From positions 48,155,346 to 48,219,345 of the forward strand of contig NC_087064.1 in assembly GCF_963678635.1 (NCBI RefSeq): DNA of 64,000 bases, in the 5' to 3' direction. Position numbers and translations under genes: made by a program. Shown here one piece after another: positions 34,369 through 44,959 of this stretch (the stretch's first letter is position 1; every line of letters starts with the position of its first letter). Below the pieces are notes generated by a model. The model searched no databases. It had not been told where the DNA came from and saw only the letters and a list, made by a program, of their open reading frames with translations. The stretch comes from Symsagittifera roscoffensis (taxonomy: Eukaryota; Xenacoelomorpha; Acoela; Convolutidae).

Positions 34369-36054
34369 ATGAATTCAGACACTAATTCACATATTTCAGT
34401 TTTATACTCCATTTCTCAACTCAATAACCCTAATATTGAAACCCCTGATGAAATTGCAGACTCTGAACCATCTCCATCCAATTATTTTCAAACCAACTCC
34501 TCAATTTTTTCAACTCCCCCTTTTCAACCAATCCCACCAAATAACCCACTCCCATCCTTTTCTACACCCTCTTACGCTTCCCAAGTCACCCCAACCTACT
34601 CATCATTTCATTCAGACCGATCATCCAATTCTCCAGATACTCCCCAAATCTCCCAAGAACTAGATAATTTTATCACCCTACAACAACAACCCTTCCACCT
34701 TGACACCCCCACTATAAATCAGATTTCATCCACAATAGAATCATCAAATCCACCTACCCCTACACTCTCTTCAGCTTATACCGCATCATTAGCACCATCA
34801 TCCACACCCACCGAATCATCAAATAGCACTAATAGAGCTTATCGCACTTTCAAAAGAAAATTCCCAAACCATCCATTTCCAACAAAACCAGGAACAGCCC
34901 CTGAATATATTAATCATCCAAATCACACTAACACGAAAGATTTTTTAACAATAACCCTACCTTCATTTCCACAGTATACTTTAAACACCCCTCATGACAC
35001 TAACGACACATGTAGCTTTGTAGACGAACATGTTTTAATGCCTACACTTCATTGGACATCATATTATCATTTTACTAATCCCCTTTGCCTACCATTATCT
35101 AATACTCACATCGATATAGAAAGAAATCAAGATATGCTATACCGACTCACCACACCACTAACACATAGACAATTTACTTATATAGGATATAAAAAGTCAC
35201 TAAAAACATACACTGCACCCCGAGCTAACGAATATACGCTAGAATTTTACGATCATAACATCATCCGAGAAAACCAAGACCAATTTTTAGATGATGATCG
35301 CTTCGCTAACCCACAAATCACAGAAAAATTCTTCATCAAAACACCATATGTATTTACACTCAATATATTTGATCGCAAATTTGACCACGTCATTTCTGAA
35401 GCACTAACCGACATGCAAGCTTACGAAAGTTTTAAAGAAAGATTTCAATTATTTTCACTAACCTTTAATTTCCTTGCAACACATGAACGCGATTTGCACT
35501 GCTCACACGACATTTTGTTATGCACTAAACAAACCCACACATATACATACTATCGCTTCATACAAAATCATTTTGACCTGCACACTCCATCAAGACAACC
35601 ACACCACCGTTTTCAGTTTATTAACTCTAAATACACTTCACCATTTTTTCTTAACTTCACATATTGCATCAAAGATACTAACTTTCACGGTATTCTTCGC
35701 AATTATGATCCCATAACCCAAATGTATATTTTTTGTCCCATCACGAAGACCCTTAACGCAGAAGAATCCAGACCCTTCCTTATCCCACATGAATTTTTTC
35801 AATTTATAGAAATCCCAATATTAGAATTCATCCACAACACAAAATACAATCACAAATTATATAATCTCATCCAAAACACACCTTATGAGTTTGCAGTTGG
35901 CACTGAAGAACTAAAAACTATTAAAGCACTTCAATTGCTTTGGCCACTGCTTCAAACTAAAAACATCATTCGCATACTAGCAAAATTACTAACAAATTCC
36001 GACATAATACACGACATCTTCCCCCACGGTTTTTCCCCGACGACTAACAAGTAA
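34369..36054 (+). CDS. orfX: 561-residue protein after env
   Basis: This is a complete frame from ATG to TAA. Residues 1-165 are rich in Pro, Ser, Thr and Asn and look disordered. Residues 170-555 look folded, with mixed hydrophobic content and scattered Cys and His (for example HCSHDILLC near 380). There is no signal peptide, no clear membrane helix and no domain that I recognise. It is uninterrupted, unlike env and pol, which argues that it is a real gene. It lies 125 bp after the env frame, where complex retroviruses place regulatory or accessory genes. A capsid-associated, regulatory or host-interaction role is possible; nothing in the sequence decides. Confidence 0.65.
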   Translation: MNSDTNSHISVLYSISQLNNPNIETPDEIADSEPSPSNYFQTNSSIFSTPPFQPIPPNNPLPSFSTPSYASQVTPTYSSFHSDRSSNSPDTPQISQELDNFITLQQQPFHLDTPTINQISSTIESSNPPTPTLSSAYTASLAPSSTPTESSNSTNRAYRTFKRKFPNHPFPTKPGTAPEYINHPNHTNTKDFLTITLPSFPQYTLNTPHDTNDTCSFVDEHVLMPTLHWTSYYHFTNPLCLPLSNTHIDIERNQDMLYRLTTPLTHRQFTYIGYKKSLKTYTAPRANEYTLEFYDHNIIRENQDQFLDDDRFANPQITEKFFIKTPYVFTLNIFDRKFDHVISEALTDMQAYESFKERFQLFSLTFNFLATHERDLHCSHDILLCTKQTHTYTYYRFIQNHFDLHTPSRQPHHRFQFINSKYTSPFFLNFTYCIKDTNFHGILRNYDPITQMYIFCPITKTLNAEESRPFLIPHEFFQFIEIPILEFIHNTKYNHKLYNLIQNTPYEFAVGTEELKTIKALQLLWPLLQTKNIIRILAKLLTNSDIIHDIFPHGFSPTTNK

Positions 36055-37110
36055 GTATAATTTATACATATTCTTCACTAATAAATTCAAATTAAAAACT
36101 AACTATTCTTTATCCATGTCTCATTTAGATTTTTAGTCTTTATCCCACGATCATCTGCAAAAAACACAAAAGAAAAATAAAAAATAGAAAACTTCTTCAA
36201 ATTCTTCAAAACTCTATTAATATTTTGCACTAGATAAATTCAATAAAATTCATACCAATGTAGTAAATTAATTTATAAATTGTTTCCCCACAAGCAGTAA
36301 ATTTAGTAATGATGAAAATTTGTAACTTAATTTTTCCCCAAAACTAGCAGTAACATTGCATTTCTATGTAGTAAATTGATAAGACGAAAATGCAGTACTA
36401 ACCTTTTGATATTTTCATTCACTCGCACAAGAATTCTATCCAAACTCGCACAGCTCGCCCACGAAGAATTGTTTAAATAATGAATTTCAGTTTCAAGTTT
36501 TCACACTCAACAACTCTAACACACGATAACAAGTTTCAAACTTTCCTTTATCCCGGTTGGAAAGGAATTATATGCTAAACAAAACTAACCAACGCAGCTT
36601 ACTAAACACCACAACACATAGAATAACAGCATGACTAAGAAAAGGAAACCAACGGTACCCAAACCGGATTAACCCAGTTTAAAACTGGATAATTTATTCT
36701 TTTGAAGACTATTATAAAGTCTAAGAAAGAAATAATAAAACACAAAAAAGTCGAAAGACAAACCCATACCAAAAACAATTTGATTTTTGAAAAAAGGACA
36801 CAACCAACGAAACATAAGAAAAACCACCACAAACCCGACATAAAACGTTATCACATAACAGGACCTCTCACAGAAACCGCACGAAATCATACTCCCACTC
36901 CTGGCCTAACCAACCAGAGAGGACGTCCTGAGCATGCTCTATAGCCGGCCTAACCCACCGCGCTACATCCACGCTTTGTGACCACACTTCTATTTTTAAT
37001 AAAAGTTACTCAAGGGTGAGTAACTCTTCAAAATAACCGAACTAAAACAAAAAGCTTTTGTGAAAACAAATAACCAAAATCATAATTAAAACACTGAACT
37101 AAAATTTTTT

Positions 37111-37587
37111 TTATAAAATGTAAATTATACCTTGCAGTATATAGATCAGCATACAACACCAAAGACGAACATCCAAAGACAAAATGACCCCACTACACTC
37201 GAAAAAGAATGGCCAACCACAATCAATATGCCGTCCACAATCACAACTCAAAGGATTTAGAGTACGACTTGACTTCGCAGAAAAGGACTTCATTGAACTA
37301 GACCAATTACCACCTCGATGTTCAAGTATACGTACAGATCCGAGTAACCAGGCATCCCCTCCATGCACAATCTCCACGCCATTCCCAGACAAGGTCGAGC
37401 ACAAAAGAAGTTCTCTACATGAAACAGAAAAACCTGTCATAGCCAACCATTCTGAAATCAGATTTGAGTTTGTTGAGAAAACCAAGTCGTTGTCATAAGA
37501 AGACACAACGATTGAACCTGGAACTTCTCTAACAAGAGAACCCAGAAGAAATATGATGTTCGCCAAATACCAACGTTCATCATCCAT
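37111..37587 (-). CDS. Candidate antisense ORF near the 3' LTR
   Basis: 158 codons on the minus strand, from ATG at 37587. The N-terminus reads MDDERWYLANIIFLLGSL and the remainder has a protein-like mix with several Cys and Trp, whereas other minus-strand frames in this element are Phe/Leu/Val-rich shadows. Antisense genes near the 3' LTR are known in some retroviruses, such as HTLV-1. The local base composition differs from the rest of the element, so it may also be a captured fragment. It fully overlaps the plus-strand frame at 37184, and at most one is likely real. Confidence 0.25.
   Translation of the reverse strand: MDDERWYLANIIFLLGSLVREVPGSIVVSSYDNDLVFSTNSNLISEWLAMTGFSVSCRELLLCSTLSGNGVEIVHGGDAWLLGSVRILEHRGGNWSSSMKSFSAKSSRTLNPLSCDCGRHIDCGWPFFFECSGVILSLDVRLWCCMLIYILQGIIYIL
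37184..37498 (+). CDS. Candidate 104-codon ORF before the 3' LTR
   Basis: ATG to TAA, 104 codons. The product is polar, with basic and acidic patches, and no domain, signal or membrane segment. Its position just before the 3' LTR is typical of accessory genes, but the antisense frame on the same bases is longer. The evidence is weak. Confidence 0.25.
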   Translation: MTPLHSKKNGQPQSICRPQSQLKGFRVRLDFAEKDFIELDQLPPRCSSIRTDPSNQASPPCTISTPFPDKVEHKRSSLHETEKPVIANHSEIRFEFVEKTKSLS

Positions 37588-37639
37588 CCTTTGAATTGCA
37601 GAAAGACAATTCTAAAAAACTCTGTAAAACCCGGATGGG

Positions 37640-38049
37640 TGGAACCTGATCTAAACTACATTTTATGATTGGATAAATTAGATATTTTACCACTGTAAAG
37701 TATTTAATATTAACCAATCATGATCCATCTAACTAACAACCCACTTATTTGTAAGTGCTGAAATTACTTGTAATTTCAGCACCAGAGAGATTTGAATTTA
37801 ACTTAGAAATTAGTTGCCTCTCCAAGAGAACTTCAGCAGCCGCAATAAACCAGTATACCCTAGATCTATTGAGCCTAGCAGAGACTAGTTAAACAACCTG
37901 AGACTAGATAGTATAAGTGTAAGATTAGGATCGGTATTAGACTAAGAAGTTGCACGAATCTATCCGGCCGAAAATAAGATAGCGTGACGAGCAGACGGTG
38001 TACCCTATCCGAAATTACTCTATGAGTTAACCACATCGGACCTAACTCA
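37640..38049 (+). repeat. 3' LTR of the giant element
   Basis: 410 bp, the same sequence as 19798-20207 by direct reading, and followed by the TTAG duplication at 38050-38053. Equal LTRs mean very recent insertion or recent conversion. Confidence 0.95.
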
Positions 38050-38053
38050 TTAG

Positions 38054-41000
38054 TTCGCTACAAAGTATTGAACTGAATCAACCGATTCAAGACAAAGTTT
38101 TTTACCAAAGTTTTAGGTTATGTTGCTTAACAAGGAAATGAAAAAGTCCTCCAAAACGCATGAATTTCCATGAAAAAGAAGAATGTGATCATTGATGAAC
38201 TCTAATTTTGTTTCAGGCGAATAGAAGGGCAGTTGCAAGAGTGTATTGTTTGGTAGAAATCTGAAAACAGAGGATGTTTCTTCGGCCGTTTTTTTACTGG
38301 TAGCTCATAAGAACATCTGGGCAAACAATTTGACTTTGAAACGTTTAAGGGACAATCGATACAGACTACACGCAGATGCCAAAGAAAACCCTGGAAAACT
38401 ATACCGGTCTCTGGCGAGAGTGTAATTTTCCATCTTTGAAAAAAGCATTTGAACAAATGTCCTAGTCCATGAAGCCCATAAAATGCACGTAATAAATGAG
38501 CCAGCCAATTTTACTGAGTTTACACGCAATGAGGGAAACTATTAAATTTGGCTCTAAGCAAAGTACACTTTAAAACCAACCAATAGAGATATATAGAAGA
38601 AGATGGAAAAGCTACGAGCGCATCCCTTGAGGTAGTTCTAGCTTAATTGGGGCTAAAGGAATGCGAAACGACGTTGAAGATGGTATCATTCCGATTGAGA
38701 TTTCTGAAAGAGAATCAAACACGTGCTACCGTCAAGGTCAGAAAAGAGGGACCTAGCGAACTAAAAGAGTTGAGTGATAAGCTTGCTTGAATAGATATTA
38801 CGTAAAATATTGACACTTTTTGGAATCCAGAACCGAAAACAATTCCAACAATTCCGAGTCAATCATAAGTTTTTCAAAAGTGTAGAGATGGTATATTGAG
38901 AGTGATGAGTAGGAACTCCGATTTTGTCCAACCGACAGCAATTAAGTTGCACTCAAAAACAAGCTCACAGAAAAACTCTATAAAATTTCTGAGAGACAAA
39001 ATAGACCCTCGAAAAACATGAGTGAAAATCAGTTAAACGTGTTGTTAGAAGTTGATTTGCTACTATGTTTCGAACGAAAGCATCCAATTCAAGATCTTAT
39101 TTTGGAAAGAACAACCGACTCGTTATAAATTGAACAAGAATGAATTCCTTGCCAATGTTGCTGGATCTGTCTGAGAGCTGAAGTCATATCAAAGACATGA
39201 ATAATGGGAGGTTTCAGTGATGGCTAAGTTGTTGTTGTTTAAGTTGTTTTTGTTGTTTAAGTTGTTGTTGTTTGTGAGTAATGATATCAAAAAAAGAAAA
39301 AAAGATAATTGAACATCAATTGTCTTCTGGCTGCACCATTTGTTACAACTCTAGGTGTTTTGTAGAAAAAAAAGAAGTAAAGGAGGCCAAAAACACAACT
39401 ATACCAGATGATGCAGTCACAACAATTTAATCAGCAAAAAACTTAGGTGGTGTCGTTCAAAGAAGTGAAAAAAAAACATTTAAAACAATCGTATGGCCAG
39501 GAAAAAAAACGATGCGATCAGTGGTGTTCTGTACAATTGTTTCAGACCAATAGAGAGGCGGTTGGCTAGATTGTATGTTTTGGAAAAAAACCAAACACAG
39601 GGGACGCCTCTTGTTAAGTTTAAAAGTTAGGTTAAAGAATATTAGTTTTAAGTGATGGCTAAGCTGTTGTTCAACATGTAAACCGACACATGCTGATGAT
39701 GATATCGAAAAGGGAAAAGTTAATTGAGTTTCAATTGACATCTGGCTGAATCATTTGTTAAAGCTGTAGTTTTTTTGTAACAAGAGAAACGAGAGGAGGT
39801 GAACAACACAAATATAAGAGATTTATCAGTCACAACAATTTAGTCAGCAGAAAATTTAGGTACAGTTGTTCAAATCAAAAGTGAAAAAGACATTTAAAAC
39901 AATCGGATGGCCAAGAAAAAAACGATGCGATAAATGATGTTCTTTACACTTGTTTCATACCAATAAGGCGGCAGTTGGCTAGGTTGTATGGTTTGGTAAA
40001 AATCTAAAAACACAGGACTACCCTTCGTCCGCCTTTTCTTGCCTGGTAGCTCATTAGAGTTAGACCATTTGAACAAATTATTTGTATCTGAAAAAAATAT
40101 GAATGCAATTATTAAACCGAACACTCAGACGGAAAAGAAAACTCTAAAGAAAACTCTATTGGTCTCCGGCGAGAGTGTAACATGCTTGCTTGGAAAAAAA
40201 AATTAGGAACCCAAATGTTCAGCTCCATGAAGCTCATTTGGGGCTGAAAAAATGCGAGGCGAGAATAAAGATGTTGTCACTCCGATTGAGACTTTTAAAA
40301 GTGAATCAAAAAACGTTCTCACCTCAATGTCAGAAACGAGGGACCTAGCGATCTACAAGAATTGTTTGCTAAGATTGCTTGAACATGTATTACTTAATAT
40401 TTTGACTTTTTTGGAATCCAAATACAAAAAATTTTCCATCCATTCCGAACTCAGTCAAAAACGTTTTTAGAATACAGAGATGTTATTGTGAGAGTAATGA
40501 TTAGGGACTCAGATTTTTTCCAAAGAACTGCAATTATTTGCACACAAAAACAAGCTCAAAGAAAAACTTGAGCGACATAAGAGACCCTTTAAAACTTGAG
40601 TGAAAATTTTGAACGTTTTGTAAACTGTTAGTTTGCTACAATGTTTCGAATGAAAGCACCCAGTTCAAGATAATGTTTTGAAACGAACAACCGATTTGTG
40701 AGAACTTGAACAAGTTTAAATGAATTCCTTGCCAATGTTGCTAGATTTTTTTTGAGATTTAAAGTCAAACAAGACGGCTCGTATCAGAACGAAGCCCTGA
40801 ATGTTCCGACTGGCTTTTAAGGTTTATGGAGCAGCAGTAATAACATAAAAAATTAAATGAAATAAAATAAAATGAAAAATTTTTTTTCCAAAATTTGAAA
40901 GTTTTTATGAAAATCATCCCCCCCCCCACACGCCTTATAAAGTACAAAAAGATAAATTTCGTTCCTTGTAACAAATCAATTATGGCAAATAAGCTTCGTT

Positions 41001-41460
41001 CAACCAATTTGGAACAATTTATATGACGGGTTAAATCTCCGCTTACGCGTTAATAGCGCGAATTATATCGCGCGTTAATTGTCCCAAATTGGTCAAAATG
41101 GCCAAAATGGCAATATTTAAACCCTCATAACTTTACGAAAAATGATCACAGGTGAAATATATTTTCAATTTTAAGTTCAGGACAACAATGGCTTTCGAAT
41201 GATATGAAAAATTCCGTCGAAAATGGCTAGTTAAATGGTCGAAATTTGTCTGAAGAAAAAAAACCCACCCCGAGCACAAATATTCCGTTACTTTCGTATC
41301 GAGAGTCGGAACAACAAGACGCATGAGGAATGTGAGGTTCAAGAGATGGCTATGTAGTTATTCAAAATTGATGATATCGAAATGAAGAAAACATTAATTG
41401 AGGTTCAATTGTCATCTGGCTGTACTATTTGTTATAGTTGTAGCTATAACATCAATGTCA
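38054..41460 (+). repeat. Degenerate tandem repeat, 1-1.6-kb units
   Basis: The same ordered phrases recur. tgctac(a/t)(a/t)tgtttcga-type sequence followed by caagat occurs near 39055 and 40625, and in altered form at 38050. gagggacctagcga occurs near 38745 and 40340. gatggctaag ... atctggctg ... atttgtta occurs near 39220, 39655 and 41345. Units are strongly diverged and of unequal length. A TTG/GTT-rich low-complexity run lies at 39228-39280. No coding gene is supported. Confidence 0.65.
41003..41093. repeat. ~90-bp foldback
   Basis: ACCAATTTGGAACAATTTA at 41003-41021 is an imperfect inverted repeat of TTAATTGTCCCAAATTGGT at 41075-41093. The centre contains CGCGTTAAT words. Confidence 0.6.
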
Positions 41461-41473
41461 GAAAAGTGACCTA

Positions 41474-41968
41474 CCCGCACCGGAGTTCCATAGATAATAA
41501 TCGATTATATTGAACTTTCGTGGTCTGTCTCAATAAATTTCGATATTAATCGATTATAATTGATTAAAAATCGATTATAATGAAACTATTTTTCTAATCA
41601 ATAAAATCCGAATATAATCGATTATAATCGATGATAATCGATTATTTTTGACAGAAAATGAAACTTGTTTTCGAGGCAAAATAATCCATTTTTAATCAAT
41701 TATAATCGATTATAATGGATTTTACGAGGGGTTATTCTTGAAATTTACAATTTTGTTCAAAATTATCTCATTTCCTGTTTAGTGCAGTTGCTTCGAATTA
41801 CGTTTCATAAAATGTTACATTTCAGAATAAAATTTATATTTTTTTTGTCACTACTTTTTTTATTTCATCGCAGTTTAACTAACATTTCATTTCACTGTTT
41901 TTAAACCAAAACCCTAATAAAATTAATTTTTCAGGGGTTTGAATTAGATTTTCATAGCTTCATAGCTT
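41474..41968 (+). mobile_element. MITE-1-related left end with ATCGAT-rich body
   Basis: CCCGCACCGGAGTTCC follows TA at 41472-41473. The body is dense in AATCGATTATAAT words. No inverted right end was found before the next left end at 41969, so it is truncated. Confidence 0.5.
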
Positions 41969-42130
41969 CCCCCACCGGAGTTCCATGGATAATAATAATA
42001 CGTTTTTTTAACCCAGTTTTTTTTACCCCCCCACCCAGTTTACCGCCCTACCCCCCAGTTTACCGCTTACCTCCCCCTCCCCCTAGTTAAGCCCCCAGTT
42101 TACCCGAATTTATTTACCCAACCCCCCAGC
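41969..42130 (+). repeat. Second MITE-1 left end, then C-rich CCCAGTTTACC repeat
   Basis: CCCCCACCGGAGTTCC at 41969-41984 repeats the preceding left end in the same direction. From about 42010 to 42125 the words CCCCCAGTTTACC or close variants occur about five times, giving an extreme C-over-G strand. Confidence 0.6.
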
Positions 42131-42145
42131 TGCACAATAAAATAT

Positions 42146-43357
42146 GCAACAACTTGCAATGTGACATTCTTTTATAACAAGTTTTTTCTCGAACACTATG
42201 CTCAGCGAGCTTGAAAATTTTAAATTTTATATTTATTAGGCTTTATAGTTATCAGGCTTTTTTTTCAAATGTAAGGGCCGGACTTTTGCGAGTTTTAGAC
42301 AATTCAGGAGTGTGTGCTCAGTGATTCTTTTATTTATAGCCAATGTCCGGACCACAATGATCACAGATTTTTTCTTTTTATTTGTTCATTGATTTGGAGA
42401 TTTCTTCTATTACAGTGATAAAAAAACTGTTTAACTCAATTTTATAACCAAGCCAAAAGCCAAGGTGATTTTTAAATCAGTGATTTATATAGACTTTATT
42501 TCAGTGATTAAGAAAAACTGTTGAACTCAATATTTTTTGATTTCGATTACATCCACAAACGTATCAAAATTTCCCACCAATAAATCCAAATATGCAAGGG
42601 AATCGAATCAGAATTTGAGTTGGGTTTCTGTTATTTTTTATTTTCGGATTGGTTTGCTGTATAGTTTTTTGAAGGTTTTTCAAACTACTTTTTTAAAATA
42701 CAAATTCAGTCAATAAATTTCCAATGATTTTAAGCCAAGCCAAGGTTGTTCTACTCGCATCCATTTTCAACCTTTAATAATCGAGTATATTAAGACTTCA
42801 GTACCAGCCTTACTAAAATCGAGAAACAATCGATTTTAATCAATTAATAATCGATTACCATCTCTCTTTTTCAGATCAAAATTTAATTAATTATAGACCC
42901 ATATAATCGACTGTAATCGATTATTTATTCCTCCATTTTTCGATACAAATAAAATCAATTATAATTGATTATAAGCCATTATTTTTATTCAAATTTCTAT
43001 TTTATTAGTTTTGCACAAAAATCCACTATAATCGATTATAATTGGTTATAATCCTTTTGTTTGTCCATTTTCTCTTCGAAGTTGCATCTAACTTGCTTAT
43101 TTTTTATGCTTTTTGTAGACGTTCATATGAGAAATGAGAAAAAAGTTTTTAAAAATTTTCCAACCAACTCAATTTTATAAGGTTTTTTTTATAATTTCTT
43201 CCCCATTAGAATTGTTTTGTGATGCATATTTCAGGCTTTTTAACCACCAAAACATCATCAAATTGATTTAGTTTCATGACTGTTTCGGAAGATTTTTTCG
43301 CGGAAATTTTTAAAATAAAATGAAGGGATCTCTATACCCTTTAATATATGAGAGCGA
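42146..43357 (+). repeat. ~4.5-kb unit, copy U3 (tail only)
   Basis: It aligns with 3690-4890 of U1, including the tail rich in AATCGATTATAAT (42770-43060) and the final aaagggatctctatacc phrase. The first 3.3 kb of the unit are missing. No gene. Confidence 0.7.
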
Positions 43358-43573
43358 TGTGTTTAACCTCATATTTTTATGCACACTTTGTTTCCAAGCA
43401 ATTCTGACTGTTTTGATTTCTGTGTTTATAGTTTGAGATTTGTAGTTTTGGTAGAAAAAAATATTCCCACTGGTTTGTTGTTCTGTTCTGCTCAGCTGAG
43501 ATTATTGGGTTGGCCATGTTGTTTAAAAGAATGGCAGTTATGACAAGAGTGTTCAGCGGCCTTGCAGTCTGTA

Positions 43574-43934
43574 CCCGCACTGGAGTTCTATTAGTTTTTT
43601 TATGTATTGTCAATTTATAGTCAGTATCTATAAAATAAAAAAAAATAATCGATAAGTAGGTCGTATGTAGCGCAGAAAGTTTGCAAATTTGCAAATGTTT
43701 TGCAAAAAAAATGTAAAGATTCTAATCGGTTAAAATCAATTATAATGGATTTTAACTGGATTATAATACCTTATAATTGATTTTATTAGATTGTGTTTTT
43801 ACGAATAATCGATTATGTTGACCACATAATCGATTTTGTGGTCTAAACTTAAAACAGTAATGGATTATCTCGATAACATTTCAGACACAATTTTTCAGTA
43901 TGATCGCTTATTATTCAAGGAACTCCGGTGCGGG
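43574..43934. mobile_element. MITE-1 copy in U4, internally deleted
   Basis: The left end CCCGCACTGGAGTTC follows TA at 43572-43573 and the right end reads GAACTCCGGTGCGGG. At 361 bp it is shorter than the U1 and U2 copies because of an internal loss. Confidence 0.62.
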
Positions 43935-43977
43935 AATACAACAGGGCACAGAGCTGAAAAGCATCTTGCTGGAGCTA

Positions 43978-44861
43978 CCCGAACTCAGTAAAAATAGAAA
44001 ATAATAGATTAAAATGGGTTTTTTTTGTCCATAATTTTCAAAAAGAAAATTGAATATAATCGACTATAAATGGATAAAAATGTTATTATTTTTCGAAACA
44101 AAAAAATCATTACAATCGTTTATAATCGGTTGTAATCGATTTTTTGACAAAAAACCTTTTCTCAAATTATAGTGATTTATAATCCATTATAATGGATTCT
44201 AATCCATTATGATTTAACAATTGTCATTGCTTCATTTCGTTTTGTTTTTGTTTTGTTTTGTGTGCTTTTCAGCTGCATGCCGAACTAAGAGAAACTGTAA
44301 TTTTCTACTTATAGCCAGGGGCGGTATTAGATGGACTGGATTTTCCCCTTTGAACTATCTTGAGATATCAAATTTTGGTGAAGGACCGCAAGAACTTTCT
44401 AAAGGCGCCTATGACGTCATTATATACTAATTTTGAGGGGGAGAGCGCGCCAAAAAATGCATTTTTTTTAGATCGAAATTTTCCAAAAATTGTCTAAAAA
44501 CAACTTTTTTGGCCTGCTATCTCATAATTTTGCCAGCGGCGTAGAAACTTTGATCAAAATGGGGTCTTTATAGTGAGTTAGGAGAGCTCAAAAAATCATT
44601 TTGGTCAACCTAAAAAAAGGTCGAAAAAAGTTTTGAAAATTTTCCCCTCCCCCGAGAAAATCGTTGATCCGCAACTGCTTTTAGCTTAAACTTACATTAA
44701 ATTTGATTTTTACTGTTTTTTCTTGCAGAATAGCTAAACTATAATCCATTATAATTGATTTTTTTTGTGAGATAACATTTTGATAGAAAAATAATAATAT
44801 AAGAGGTTTTTCGGAAAAATTGTAATCGATTTTAGCTGATTATTATTTTTAAAATTTCACC
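43978..44861 (+). mobile_element. MITE-2 copy in U4, right end missing
   Basis: The left end CCCGAACTCAG follows TA at 43976-43977. The body aligns with 59665-60703 and includes the nested hAT-type element at 44316-44677. It is cut about 30 bp earlier than the U2 copy. Confidence 0.58.
44316..44677. mobile_element. Nested hAT-type MITE in U4
   Basis: It begins CAGGGGCGG after CTTATAGC (44308-44315) and ends before CTTTTAGC (44678-44685), an 8-bp duplication with one change. It is the same insertion as 6085-6435. Confidence 0.7.
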
Positions 44862-44934
44862 GAACAAGCAATTTACTATCACTCAAAAAACAAAAAATAA
44901 ACATCCGACACCCAATTTCCACCATTACTTCAAT

Positions 44935-44959
44935 CCCCCCCCCCCCCCCCCCCCCCCCC
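44935..44959. repeat. Poly-C run, 25 bases
   Basis: Twenty-five C. The same place in U2 (6715-6719) has five C and in U1 six, so this is a recent expansion or a sequencing artefact. Confidence 0.85.

Larger units (their letters stand above)
36055..37639 (+). other. Long 3' region before the 3' LTR
   Basis: About 1.6 kb, mostly non-coding. Near 36240-36370 the phrases tgtagtaaatt and tttcccca each occur more than once. Base use becomes more balanced from about 37100, unlike the A/C-rich body. The polypurine tract before the LTR is weak (GGATGGG at 37633-37639, interrupted by T). Two candidate frames at 37184-37498 (+) and 37111-37587 (-) are listed separately. Confidence 0.5.
19798..38049 (+). 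mobile_element. Giant 18.25-kb env-bearing LTR element
   Basis: It is bounded by 410-bp LTRs that I find identical base for base, with a TTAG duplication on both sides and a TGG-starting primer site after the 5' LTR. Gene order is orfA, gag-pro-RT-RNase H, integrase, sm1, sm2, a Pro/Ser/Thr-rich broken frame, env, orfX and a long 3' region. Domain order (RT and RNase H before integrase) and integrase type place it in Ty3/Gypsy. The plus strand is A-rich and G-poor throughout. Typical Gypsy elements are 5-8 kb; the extra length comes from a 550-residue Gag N-terminus, over 6.5 kb of env and accessory frames, and non-coding spacers. Confidence 0.93.

Noticed and set aside
36920-36985. Minus-strand A-box-like sequence (gtagcgcggtgggttaggcc)
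   Set aside because: No B-box, anticodon arm or acceptor stem follows, so a tRNA or SINE call is not supported.
41500-41735. Regularly repeated AATCGATTATAAT words that could suggest a CRISPR-like array
   Set aside because: The words overlap irregularly, have no constant spacer length and belong to MITE interiors in eukaryotic DNA.
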